A stretch of DNA of 28,863 nt from Maricaulis sp965657935 (GTDB lineage Bacteria > Pseudomonadota > Alphaproteobacteria > Caulobacterales > Maricaulaceae): positions 1 through 28,863 of the forward strand of contig CBFHQE010000019.1 in NCBI GenBank assembly GCA_965657935.1, in the 5' to 3' direction. The notes under the pieces are model-generated. The model was not told the origin of the DNA and did not search any database. It worked only from the letters and a program-made list of their open reading frames with translations. The translations under genes and the position numbers were made by a program. Shown here piece after piece: positions 9,013 to 17,160 of the stretch (position 1 is its first letter; each line of letters opens with the position of its first letter).

Positions 9013-9131
9013 CCTCCCCTTTCATCACCCAAATTGCGCCTGACAAGCCTCTCTCGTTCAGGGGAGGGTCGATTTGTGCAATCAGGTCCGTGCGGCGCTT
9101 CACCTGACATTATCGCGAGGCCGCACGGATC
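9013..9131. terminator. Stem-loops in the convergent gap after uup (possible bidirectional terminator)
   Basis: Two inverted repeats fill the 136-bp gap between convergent genes. CCTCCCCT (9013-9020) pairs with AGGGGAGG (9060-9067). TCCGTGCGGC (9087-9096) pairs with GCCGCACGGA (9120-9129), and the second stem extends by two more pairs if a G-T is allowed. Position between two gene ends suggests transcription termination or mRNA end protection, but no T-run follows and the loops are long. Confidence 0.35.
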
Positions 9132-9143
9132 TGGTTACCCAGT

Positions 9144-11804
9144 CTAGCGCATCCGGTTGGAGTTGGCCGGTCCAAGTATTACCGCGTTCAGCAATAACAG
9201 ATCGAGCCCATCCAGATAGGCGCGTGTGGTCGGGGATTGAGTGAAGGCGATGACCTGGCCTCGCCCCATCCGACGCGTCACCACAAAGGGTTTGTGCGCA
9301 AGCTGTTCCGCATAATCGGCCCAGAGATAACCCCCTTGCAACAGCTCACCGGGCCCGGCGAACCGCATTGCGGTTGTGGCGTCATCCAACGCCACGGGCG
9401 CATAGATATCCGAGCCGGTCACCAGCGCGGCGGCTCCGCCCTCATAACCTGCAGACATCCAGCTGTCCGGATTGGCTGAAATCGCAACCAGTGCCCCCGG
9501 CGAGGAGTCAGGCATTGAGCCATGCACTGTTTCGGCCGCCATCCGCTCTGCCTCACTGGTCAGTACACTGCCGTCAACGACTGCGGGCGAGGACCCGTCG
9601 CCCTCGCGCGGCGAACCCGCAGCACGTTCACGCTGCAGTGGCAGGAAGGCATTCTCGCCGTCGGCCAGCCAACGTGTCGCCGAGCCCAACCCGACAATCA
9701 CCCCGCCGTCGCGCACAAAGGCCTGGAGGGCAGAACGCGCTCCGCCCAGCGTGCTGGAATAACTCGGGAAGCCCTGTTCGGGCAGGATGACGACGTCAAA
9801 CCGATCCAGATCCGCTCGGCCAATTGTGGACGGACGAATGATCGTCACCGGCAGATTGTAGCGGCGCTCAAGAATGTACCGTGTCGCGCCCGTCGAAGTC
9901 GCGCTGGTTCCCTCGCCCCAGAGCAGGGCGATGCGCGGTGCGACAATCTGCGAGAAATTCGAGGAGCCCGGATTCGGGCCGTCATCAACCCAGCTGGTCT
10001 CCATGGCATGGACTTCGGCACCGCTATCGCGGGCATGTCGCGTAATCAGGAAGTCCAGTTCCGCACCATTCGCATGTCGCGGCACAACAACCGATCCGGT
10101 TGGATAGGTTTCTCCACCGATACGGAATTCCAGCGCGGTCGTTCGCATCTCCACACCATCACGTGCCAAGGCGGCAACAAGACGGGCCTGTCCTGCATCA
10201 TCCCACGGGATCACATAACCCCAGCCCCCCTCCATGTCGGGGAGTTCGACTGTCGGCGAAGATTGAGGACTGACGATCACGCCGGCGGTGCCCGGTGCCC
10301 GGCGACATTGAACAGCCCGCACATTGCTCATCAGCGGAAGGGCCCAGGCCGTGACATCATAAAGCTGTGCCCCCAGCCCGGCTTCGCGGCGACGCTCCTG
10401 TTCATCCACAAACTCCCCCGGAAGGTCGGTCGTCGGCTCCAGCAGCGTGCGCGCAAGACGCCCGGCCGGCTGATCATATCGCACCACATAGGCGCCATTA
10501 TCGAAACTGGCACCACACAGGGATTGGGTCCCCTCGAACCGCTCTACCGTTATCCCCTGCGCCGCCAGCTGGCGCGCCAGTCGACCCGCATTCCATGAAT
10601 TTTCACTGGCATCGAGAACTGCGGCGACATTGCTGTTGGGCAGTCTGCCACCTGTCGCACGGAAATCGGCATACTCACCGAGCAGCTGTTCCCGATTGCG
10701 GGCAGCAGCCTCGGCCGTGGACAGGCTGGTGACGAAATGACGATCCACACCATCAGCAAAGGTCAGGATGGATCCGTCCGGTCGACGCCAGGACAAGCCG
10801 CGCGCAGAGCCCTGCTCATAGGTCATCGCCACGGCGCCGTGCAGGGTTGGCCACATGTCGCCATAACCCGGATAAAAGGCGTCATAGACCTCACGCGTGA
10901 AATAATCATAGCCCAGCGAGTCGAAATAACCGACGTGATTACGACCGATCAATTCCTGGGTACGACGCTGGTTGTCCTCGATATTCGGATTGAACGGTTC
11001 CGCTGACGGCGCGAAGAAGTAGGAGGCATCGCCGCCCATTTCATGCGCATCGACCACCACTTGTGGCCACCAGACCTGCATTTCACGAACGCGTCCCACC
11101 GATTCAGGCTGGGTCAATGCGAACCAGTCGCGATTGAGGTCGAACTGATAGTGATTGTAACGACCGCGCGGCCAGGGCTGGTCGTGTTCGACCGAATACC
11201 GGTCCGGACTCTGTTCCAGTCCACGCGCGGCCTCGAAGGAGTTGATGAACCGTGCGCGACCATCCGGATTCTGCGTCGGATCCAGGATTACAAGCGCATT
11301 GTCGAAAATGGTCTCGACCGTCTCATCGCCCTCTGCCGCGAGAAGGTGATAGGCGGTCCTCAATCCGGCATCGGTGGAGGAAATCTCGTCGCCATGCACA
11401 CCGTAGGACAGCCAGACAACAACCGGCATGTCCTCAATCAGACGATCTCGCTCGGCCGCGGACAGGCCGTCCGGATTGGCCAGCGCATTCATGCCCGCGC
11501 GTACCTGGTCCAGATCGGCCATGCGCTCCGGCGAACCGATGACCGCATAGACCAGTTCCCGACCTTCCCAGCTGGTCGCGTAGGAAACGACATCGACCCG
11601 CTCCGGCGCCGCAGTCTCCAGCGCCCGGATATAGGCGATCGCTTGCTCGGGACGTGTGATTTCATCACCGAAATCATGCCCGGCGAATTCTTCAAGCGTG
11701 GGGATGCCATCATCATAGCGCACATCAAATGGCGCAGACTGGCTCATGGCCGGCGTTGTTGTCATAAACAAAGCCGCGCTGAAAGCTGCAAGAGACCTGA
11801 TCAT
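9144..11804 (-). CDS. Secreted M14-family zinc carboxypeptidase
   Basis: This encodes 886 aa. The start at 11804 is fixed by a strong GGGGAGGAAT ribosome binding site; an ATG 27 bases upstream lacks one and would hide the signal peptide (residues 1-22, ending PAMSQS). The M14 domain keeps the zinc ligands H137 and E140 (GVHGDE) and H254 (VVDAHEMGGD), the NPDG and LNRDW substrate-pocket motifs, and the catalytic Glu E330 (MTYEQGSARG). The C-terminal third contains a Rossmann-like stretch (FDVVILPEQG, FVRDGGVIVGLG), as in M14 proteins that carry a GATase1-like domain. It is likely a periplasmic or secreted metallocarboxypeptidase for peptide scavenging. The alkyl sulfatase gene lies 64 bp upstream on the same strand, so the two may be co-transcribed. 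The stop faces uup. Confidence 0.92.
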   Translation of the reverse strand: MIRSLAAFSAALFMTTTPAMSQSAPFDVRYDDGIPTLEEFAGHDFGDEITRPEQAIAYIRALETAAPERVDVVSYATSWEGRELVYAVIGSPERMADLDQVRAGMNALANPDGLSAAERDRLIEDMPVVVWLSYGVHGDEISSTDAGLRTAYHLLAAEGDETVETIFDNALVILDPTQNPDGRARFINSFEAARGLEQSPDRYSVEHDQPWPRGRYNHYQFDLNRDWFALTQPESVGRVREMQVWWPQVVVDAHEMGGDASYFFAPSAEPFNPNIEDNQRRTQELIGRNHVGYFDSLGYDYFTREVYDAFYPGYGDMWPTLHGAVAMTYEQGSARGLSWRRPDGSILTFADGVDRHFVTSLSTAEAAARNREQLLGEYADFRATGGRLPNSNVAAVLDASENSWNAGRLARQLAAQGITVERFEGTQSLCGASFDNGAYVVRYDQPAGRLARTLLEPTTDLPGEFVDEQERRREAGLGAQLYDVTAWALPLMSNVRAVQCRRAPGTAGVIVSPQSSPTVELPDMEGGWGYVIPWDDAGQARLVAALARDGVEMRTTALEFRIGGETYPTGSVVVPRHANGAELDFLITRHARDSGAEVHAMETSWVDDGPNPGSSNFSQIVAPRIALLWGEGTSATSTGATRYILERRYNLPVTIIRPSTIGRADLDRFDVVILPEQGFPSYSSTLGGARSALQAFVRDGGVIVGLGSATRWLADGENAFLPLQRERAAGSPREGDGSSPAVVDGSVLTSEAERMAAETVHGSMPDSSPGALVAISANPDSWMSAGYEGGAAALVTGSDIYAPVALDDATTAMRFAGPGELLQGGYLWADYAEQLAHKPFVVTRRMGRGQVIAFTQSPTTRAYLDGLDLLLLNAVILGPANSNRMR

Positions 11805-11868
11805 ATTCCTCCCCAGAATGTTTCGTAACAATGACTTAGACGGAATTGCCCCAAACTCAAATCACGAC

Positions 11869-13884
11869 TTACGGCGTGACAATGTCGAATGATGGTTCGG
11901 GCTGTTCCAAAAGCGCGAAGAAGCGGAGCAAGCGTCCGCGATCCCCCGTCACGACAAAATCGCTGGACGTGATCATGTCCATCAGACCCGCGTCCTGCTG
12001 GATCAGACGCAGCCAGAAATCCCGTGTCAGATTGACAGTCGCATCAGCATTTTCAGCCGCGGCACGCTCATAGTGACGCATGACACCGTTCGAGATCTCG
12101 ATGACAAAGGTCTGGCCGGTATCCTCGAAGATGAAATTCAGAACAACCTCGAAATCCGCTGCGTCCCGGGCATTGAGACGCGTGGCCATGGCCGTGAAGA
12201 ACATGTCGAGCGGAATGGTCTCCAGGATGTTGCCAGCTGAACGGGTGACATCGCGCGCTTCCACGCCGTGACGCAGTTCATAGGCTCCGGTCAGATAGAC
12301 ATCGCGCCAGGGGCCGGACTCGGCCTGATATCCCAGCTGTTCATAACTGCGCGCCAGAAGCTCGCGTGCACTATCGCTGCCGGGTTCGGCAAAGACGGCA
12401 TGCTGGGCGAGTTCAGCCGACCAGCGATACTCGCCGCGTTCAAACGCATTTCCGGCGATTTCTAGGACCGGCTCCAAGCCGCCCATGGCCTCGATATAGC
12501 GCTCCGCAGCCTGCACCCGCGGCAAGGCGTTGAGATGCGCTGGCACACCGTCATACCAACCGAAATAGCGCTGATACACCGCCCTCGAATTGTGCCGCAG
12601 CGTGCCGTAATAGCCACGAATGGCAAAACTGTTTTCCAGCGCCGCCGGCAGCTCAATCTGTTCCGCGATTTCGTCTGGTCGCAATCCGGACGCGGCCAGG
12701 CGCAGCGTCTGGTCATGGATGTATTTATAGATATCGCGCTGCCCGGCGAGATAATCACGCGCCTCGGCATTGCCCCAGACCGGCCAGTGATGACTGTTGA
12801 AAATGACCTGTGTGCGATTCCCGAAGCGCGCCAGTGCATCATCAATTGCAGCCGACCAGGCCAGCGCGTCCCGAACCTGCGCTCCGCGCAGCGTATAAAG
12901 ATTATGCATGGTTCGAGAGACGATCTCGGCGCCACACCAGGCCTGATAATCCGGGAAAAACACGGTGAGTTCAGCCGGCGCCTCGGTGTGCGGCGCGTAT
13001 TGGAACTCCATACGCACTCCACCAAATTCAAGCGATTGGCCGCTCTCGTGAATGATGTGTGTCGGCGCGGCTATCGTATGGGTGCCAATCGCGGGATGCT
13101 GTCCGAGGCCGGAGCCGACATGGCCGCGCGGGGTACGCGGCAGCGGCATGCCGTACATATAACCGGAACGTCGGCCCATCACGACACCGGCGATGACATT
13201 CTCGCTGACCGCCTCGGTCAGAAAATCCGCCGGAGCAATCAGGCTCACATCACCCGAGGCGATATCGTCCAGATCCACCACGCCCGCCAGACCGCCGAAA
13301 TGGTCGATATGACTATGGGTGAGAATGACAGCAGCGACCGCACGCTCGCCGAGTTCCGCATTGACCAGCTGCATGGCCGCCCGGGCCGTTTCAACCGAGG
13401 TCAGTGGATCGATGATGATCCGCCCTTCCGGACCATCGATGATCGACATGTTCGAGAGGTCATAACCCCGCACCTGGTAGACACCCTCCGTGACCTCAAA
13501 CAGGCCATGAATGGCGTTGAGCTGAGATTGGCGCCAGAGGCTCGGATTCACGGTGGCCGGCGGCTCTGCCTCGAGGAAAGCGTAATCCTCGGCGCGCCAG
13601 ACAACTTCATCGGTCGCTCCCCGGATATCCAGCCGTTCCTCACGGGCGATCAACCCGCGCATGGCGAGGTCAAAATCCGTGTCGTCCTGCATCATGGGCG
13701 AGGCCAGCACGTCACCGTTTCGCGCTTGCGTGGCCGGCGTGGCCGCGCGAAAACCGGAAGCATCAACCTCGGCTTCCAGGTCATACTCAGCAACGTCTTC
13801 CGACACAGGTGCGCCACACGCACCCAGGCTTGCTGCCAGCACGATGACGGGCAACGCATTCAACCAACCGGTTTTCTTGTACAA
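11869..13884 (-). CDS. Alkyl sulfatase lipoprotein (SdsA1/BDS1-type metallo-beta-lactamase fold)
   Basis: This encodes 671 aa from a TTG at 13884. That start puts GGGGAGAAG about four bases upstream and yields a lipoprotein signal with lipobox SLGAC (Cys23); an upstream start at 13938 would bury it. The metallo-beta-lactamase domain has THSHIDHFGG (H190, H192, D194, H195), the family blocks GRRSGYMYG.PLPRTPRG and APAEL, then MHNLYTLRGAQVRDALAW and NSHHWPVWG. These are diagnostic of SdsA1-type alkyl sulfatases, which cleave SDS-like esters with two zinc ions. A helical dimerisation domain and a C-terminal SCP2-like domain (NARDAADFEVVLNFIFED) follow. The lipobox predicts membrane anchoring facing the periplasm. 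The promoter region is shared with the divergent Crp-type gene, so control by that regulator is possible but not shown. Confidence 0.92.
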   Translation of the reverse strand: MYKKTGWLNALPVIVLAASLGACGAPVSEDVAEYDLEAEVDASGFRAATPATQARNGDVLASPMMQDDTDFDLAMRGLIAREERLDIRGATDEVVWRAEDYAFLEAEPPATVNPSLWRQSQLNAIHGLFEVTEGVYQVRGYDLSNMSIIDGPEGRIIIDPLTSVETARAAMQLVNAELGERAVAAVILTHSHIDHFGGLAGVVDLDDIASGDVSLIAPADFLTEAVSENVIAGVVMGRRSGYMYGMPLPRTPRGHVGSGLGQHPAIGTHTIAAPTHIIHESGQSLEFGGVRMEFQYAPHTEAPAELTVFFPDYQAWCGAEIVSRTMHNLYTLRGAQVRDALAWSAAIDDALARFGNRTQVIFNSHHWPVWGNAEARDYLAGQRDIYKYIHDQTLRLAASGLRPDEIAEQIELPAALENSFAIRGYYGTLRHNSRAVYQRYFGWYDGVPAHLNALPRVQAAERYIEAMGGLEPVLEIAGNAFERGEYRWSAELAQHAVFAEPGSDSARELLARSYEQLGYQAESGPWRDVYLTGAYELRHGVEARDVTRSAGNILETIPLDMFFTAMATRLNARDAADFEVVLNFIFEDTGQTFVIEISNGVMRHYERAAAENADATVNLTRDFWLRLIQQDAGLMDMITSSDFVVTGDRGRLLRFFALLEQPEPSFDIVTP

Positions 13885-13953
13885 CAGTCTTCTCCCCGTA
13901 TTCGACAACCAGACTACGCGCTCTTGCTTCCCTCGCAAACCACCCTAGCCTAA

Positions 13954-13964
13954 GGATAATATCC
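13954..13964. promoter_or_regulatory. Palindrome with a -10-like hexamer before the Crp-type gene
   Basis: GGATAATATCC is an 11-bp palindrome that includes GATAAT, a good -10 match, 22 bases before the Crp-type start codon. No convincing -35 is seen at 17 bp. It lies in the divergent region shared with the alkyl sulfatase gene. Confidence 0.3.
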
Positions 13965-13982
13965 AATCATGCCGGGGATCGG

Positions 13983-14666
13983 ATGACGCTCGAACACGCT
14001 TGGGAATCTGTGTGGAACCGGATCGGTCTGGCCGATACCGATGCGCGCGCCGCCCTGCAGCGCGCAGGCGAGCTCGTGCCGGTGCCGAGTGGCAAACCGG
14101 TAATTTCCCAGGATGCAAACGATAACAGCGTCTACCTCCTGCTTCAGGGACAGATGCGTGTCGGCGTTCTGGCGCGATCGGGGCAGGATGTCTGGGTCAG
14201 CTATCTGGAGCCCGGAGCCATGTTCGGCGAAATGGCTGCGCTGACAGGTGATCCGCGATCAACAGAGATCACGGCGAGTGCTGACAGCCTCCTCGCACGC
14301 ATCGCGGGTGAGGACTTTCTCGCCCTTGTCGAGACGCACGGCCAGATCGGCCTGGCGTTGACGCGCATGCTGGCGGCTCGCATGCATGCCACCACGCGCC
14401 GCATGTTCGAGCTGAGCGCCCTTTCCACAACCGGGCGCATCTACGCAGAGCTGCTGCGCATGTCGCGCAGCGATGATGGCGGACGCACCCGCATCATTTC
14501 GCCGATCCCCTCCTTCAAGGAAATCGGTGACCGGGTGGCCGCGGCGCGTGAGACCGTGTCACGGACAGTCAGTCGCCTGGCCGAACGTGGACTGATCCAC
14601 CGCGGCGAGGACCGTATCGAATTGATTGATCCGGAGCAGCTAAGCCGTCTCGAGGACACCATGTGA
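13983..14666 (+). CDS. Crp/Fnr-family transcriptional regulator, cyclic-nucleotide type
   Basis: This encodes 227 aa. A cyclic-nucleotide-binding beta-roll spans about 30-115, a long dimer helix follows, and a winged helix spans about 165-215. The pocket matches E. coli CRP at key points: GEM (82-84, Glu83 for ribose), RS (R92-S93, phosphate) and Thr137-Thr138 on the dimer helix where CRP has Thr127-Ser128. The recognition helix RETVSRTVSRL keeps the R-E-x-x-x-R pattern (R189, E190, R194) that reads GTGA half-sites in CRP. There are no N-terminal cysteines for an Fnr cluster. It therefore probably binds cAMP or cGMP. It ends inside the convergent cyclase gene (27-bp tail overlap), so sensor and probable producer are adjacent. 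A GTGA-N6-TCAC site lies upstream of the TIR operon at 19434-19451. Confidence 0.92.
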   Translation: MTLEHAWESVWNRIGLADTDARAALQRAGELVPVPSGKPVISQDANDNSVYLLLQGQMRVGVLARSGQDVWVSYLEPGAMFGEMAALTGDPRSTEITASADSLLARIAGEDFLALVETHGQIGLALTRMLAARMHATTRRMFELSALSTTGRIYAELLRMSRSDDGGRTRIISPIPSFKEIGDRVAAARETVSRTVSRLAERGLIHRGEDRIELIDPEQLSRLEDTM

Positions 14667-16457
14667 GCTGCGGAAAGCGCGCGCGACCAGAGAGTCGGGC
14701 GCCACCTTGCGCAGGCTATAGAGCCGAACCGGCGGCAATTGCGGATCCACCGTTTTCAACCCGACCGGCTCGCAGCGAAACTCGCCATCCTGTTCCATGG
14801 CCAGAACAGCGGCGAAGGCTTCGCTGGCACAAATCGTTCCCGGCATGGCTGTGCTCTCGATGCGTGCAGCGAGCGAAACCTGGGTGCCAAAAAGGCTGTC
14901 ACGATCCAGGAGCGGATCGCGCCCCTGATGGGCCGGGCCGAAATGCAGACCAATGCGCAGGTCAAGCTGATCAGGCAGGCCCTGCTCGGAAAGATCGATC
15001 GCCTTGAAGGCCTGCATCAGTTGAGAAGCAGCCTCAGCGGCGTCACAACTCCCCGAATAGGCCAGGAAGAGACCATCGCCCCAGCTGTCGAGATAGGCGG
15101 GCGATGTCGCCCGCGCTGCCAGCGCCATCGGCTTGAGGACCGCCTCAACAAATCCGGGCACCGTGTCCTCGGCAATACGCGACGAGCCGACAACGTCGGC
15201 AAACAACATGGCTCGCATGGCGGGGCGATAATCACTGGCCTCCGCTTCCAGGGGCGGCTGCGGGCTCGAACCGGCGCGCTTGCGACGCACTTCAATGACC
15301 TTTTGCTGAAGCGCGGCACCCTGCCAGATATCGCCGTCACGCGCGGTACCAAAATCGCGGGCAGGATCCGAGCGATCGAGCACCAGTAACTGCACCGGGT
15401 CTGTTGCCAGCATTTCAGCCCGCAAACGCGCCAAGCCCATCGCTATCGAGCTGGCCAGATTGATTGAAGCGCCGGAGAGCAGGACCCGGTCCGTACTGGC
15501 TTCGAGAATATCAGCCGCCTCCCCCAGACAGCGCTCGCAGCGCCTGACCCAGGCCCGACCGAAGCGACGAACCGAGCTTTGCAGGAAGACATCGACAGGC
15601 ACCGGCAACACCACTGTCAGCGGAGCGCCTCGCTGCAGCACCGCCTCTGCAAAAAGGATGTCCGCTCCGGCGGCCAGCGCGCCATAGGCGGCGCCGGTAT
15701 TGTGGTCCTCCAGAGCGCATTCGATGCGCTCAACCAGGCTTTTCGTCTCACTCCCAACCGGCTGGACGTCGTCGGGTTCGGAGAAAATGTGACCCGCATA
15801 GTGGAAGGGCCGCGGCAGGTCCGGCAGCGGCAGGGCATGAACACTCAGCCCCATTGCAGACCCGACAAGCGCCAACTGCCGACGGGTAACAGCGTGGGCG
15901 CCGTAATTCCCGGGATCCTCGGCAAGGGCAGCGTTCACGGCGATCTGTGCCGCGCGCAGGTCACCGAGCAAGAGGTGCGCTTCGGCGGTGGACGCCAGCT
16001 GGTAATAACGCGCCTGGGGACTGCCGGCCTGGATGTCACCGGATGAGAGCACGCGGCGCGCATAGTCCCGCGCCTGCGCACCATCTCCGCTCAGCGCCAT
16101 CATGCTGGCGGCGTTGACCCCGGTATATGAACCGCCGGTTGCTTCAAAGACGGCGCCATAACGCACAGCGGACTGGCGCGCGAGCGGCTGGAAGTCTTCG
16201 GCCACGGCCTCGAAGGCCATGGCTTTTATCAGGCGCGCATCCAGCGCCATCAGGTCTTCGTCCAGCTCGGCCTGGTGCAGGCCGTATTCACGAAACTCCC
16301 TGCGCGCCCTATCGATAGCGCCGCTGCGAAGCAGACAGATGACGGCGGCATGTTTCAGCCGCGCATCATCAGGATAGTCCTGGAGGGCTCGCAGACACAA
16401 TTCATGCGCTCGAACGAGGTTGCCGTTGCGGATCTCTGCATCGACGGTGGTGTTCAA
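14640..16457 (-). CDS. TPR-containing class III adenylate/guanylate cyclase-like protein
   Basis: This encodes 605 aa from a TTG preceded by GGGAGGGGG. Residues about 10-195 are helical TPR-like repeats. Residues about 215-370 form a Rossmann/SLOG-like region (AAYGALAAGADILFAEA, LTVVLPVPVD) of the kind often fused to such cyclases. Residues about 410-585 are a class III cyclase domain with metal Asps D421 (FADVVGSS) and D461 (DSWGDGLF) and the transition-state Arg R532. The usual Lys/Glu substrate position is Asp457, the second specificity position looks like Ser521, and the catalytic Asn is Ser528. The product (cAMP, cGMP or other) and even activity are therefore uncertain. There is no membrane segment. 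It is the last gene of a likely operon: TIR-TPR protein, unknown protein, cyclase. Confidence 0.88.
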   Translation of the reverse strand: MNTTVDAEIRNGNLVRAHELCLRALQDYPDDARLKHAAVICLLRSGAIDRARREFREYGLHQAELDEDLMALDARLIKAMAFEAVAEDFQPLARQSAVRYGAVFEATGGSYTGVNAASMMALSGDGAQARDYARRVLSSGDIQAGSPQARYYQLASTAEAHLLLGDLRAAQIAVNAALAEDPGNYGAHAVTRRQLALVGSAMGLSVHALPLPDLPRPFHYAGHIFSEPDDVQPVGSETKSLVERIECALEDHNTGAAYGALAAGADILFAEAVLQRGAPLTVVLPVPVDVFLQSSVRRFGRAWVRRCERCLGEAADILEASTDRVLLSGASINLASSIAMGLARLRAEMLATDPVQLLVLDRSDPARDFGTARDGDIWQGAALQQKVIEVRRKRAGSSPQPPLEAEASDYRPAMRAMLFADVVGSSRIAEDTVPGFVEAVLKPMALAARATSPAYLDSWGDGLFLAYSGSCDAAEAASQLMQAFKAIDLSEQGLPDQLDLRIGLHFGPAHQGRDPLLDRDSLFGTQVSLAARIESTAMPGTICASEAFAAVLAMEQDGEFRCEPVGLKTVDPQLPPVRLYSLRKVAPDSLVARAFRSSHGVLETA

Positions 16458-16483
16458 ACGCCCCCTCCCAGGGTGGTTGGCGA

Positions 16484-16497
16484 TCGATCCTGATCAA
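16484..16497. promoter_or_regulatory. Fnr/FixK-like or Crp-family half-site pair before the cyclase gene
   Basis: Read on the minus strand, TTGATCAGGATCGA matches TTGAT-N4-ATCAA at nine of ten fixed positions. It lies 27-40 bases before the cyclase start codon, in the 61-bp gap after the unknown gene. It could be an operator for a Crp/Fnr-family protein or chance, since GATC is common here. Confidence 0.25.
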
Positions 16498-16518
16498 GAG
16501 GCCGGATCTGGAGTGACC

Positions 16519-17127
16519 CTAGGACGGGCCAACATCCACATCGACTTCCGGATCAATGATCAATCGCGTGACTTGCTGCCCTGCATTCTGGGATGCCTCG
16601 ATGAAGAGCGCAAATGCGTGTTTGATGCGCTTTTTGACCTTTTGCACACCGATCTGGAAACTGAAGGGTCGGGCACTGTGTCCATGCAGGTCCAGCCAGT
16701 CCAGGCCACAGAAAATGGCGTCTGCGCCCTCGGTCTTGAACTTGATGCGAGCTTCCTCAAATCCCCAGCCGGTTGCATGAACGTGAAAAATGATGCGCGC
16801 CGGACCAACAACATGCTGGTCGAAAGGACAGTTCATGACGCCGGCACACGGTGCCCACATGCCTGCGAGTGCAGAGGTGACCGCCATGCGCATGGTCGCG
16901 CTGTCGGTATTGGCATAGTCGTCCACGACCTCATTGAACACCATCAGGATCTGGGAGATCTGGGCGTCATCGACGGCCGCAAGCCCCCAATCGCTGCCAT
17001 TGACCACCACAAAGCCGTCATTCGCCTTGGCGATCAGGCTGAAATAGGTCAGCTCGGGTTCGAAATCACAGGCTTCCTCGATATTCGCCTGAACCAGGCT
17101 GCCATCAAATGATTCTCTGTCGATCAT
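16519..17127 (-). CDS. Protein of unknown function between the TIR and cyclase genes
   Basis: This encodes 202 aa. The ATG at 17127 follows GAGGGGAG; an upstream start seven codons earlier is less likely. I do not recognise the family. It has no signal peptide or membrane helix. It is acidic in the first half, with a Cys/His-containing middle (about 112-135: CAGVMNCPFDQH, then IIFHVHATGWGFEEARI). A compact alpha/beta end follows, with FCGLDWLDLHGHSARPFSFQIGVQKVKK. The LDLHGHSA and FHVHAT stretches could be beta-strands of a small ligand-binding or heme/PAS-like fold, but that is speculation. It sits 33 bp after the TIR gene and 61 bp before the cyclase on the same strand, so a role in the same signalling unit is likely. 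Confidence 0.75.
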   Translation of the reverse strand: MIDRESFDGSLVQANIEEACDFEPELTYFSLIAKANDGFVVVNGSDWGLAAVDDAQISQILMVFNEVVDDYANTDSATMRMAVTSALAGMWAPCAGVMNCPFDQHVVGPARIIFHVHATGWGFEEARIKFKTEGADAIFCGLDWLDLHGHSARPFSFQIGVQKVKKRIKHAFALFIEASQNAGQQVTRLIIDPEVDVDVGPS

Positions 17128-17160
17128 GATACTCCCCTCTCTACACACAAAATTCGGTCT

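Noticed and set aside
9087..9129. Strong intrinsic terminator after uup
   Set aside because: The stem is good but the loop is 23 bases and no T-run follows on either strand; kept only as a weak candidate.
9522..10598. A 358-codon plus-strand frame opposite the M14 peptidase
   Set aside because: The peptidase motifs lie on the other strand; the composition (many Arg, His and Gln) is that of a shadow frame.
12535..13953. A 472-codon plus-strand frame opposite the alkyl sulfatase
   Set aside because: It is antisense to a gene with complete family motifs, has no recognisable domain, and long antisense frames are expected in GC-rich DNA.
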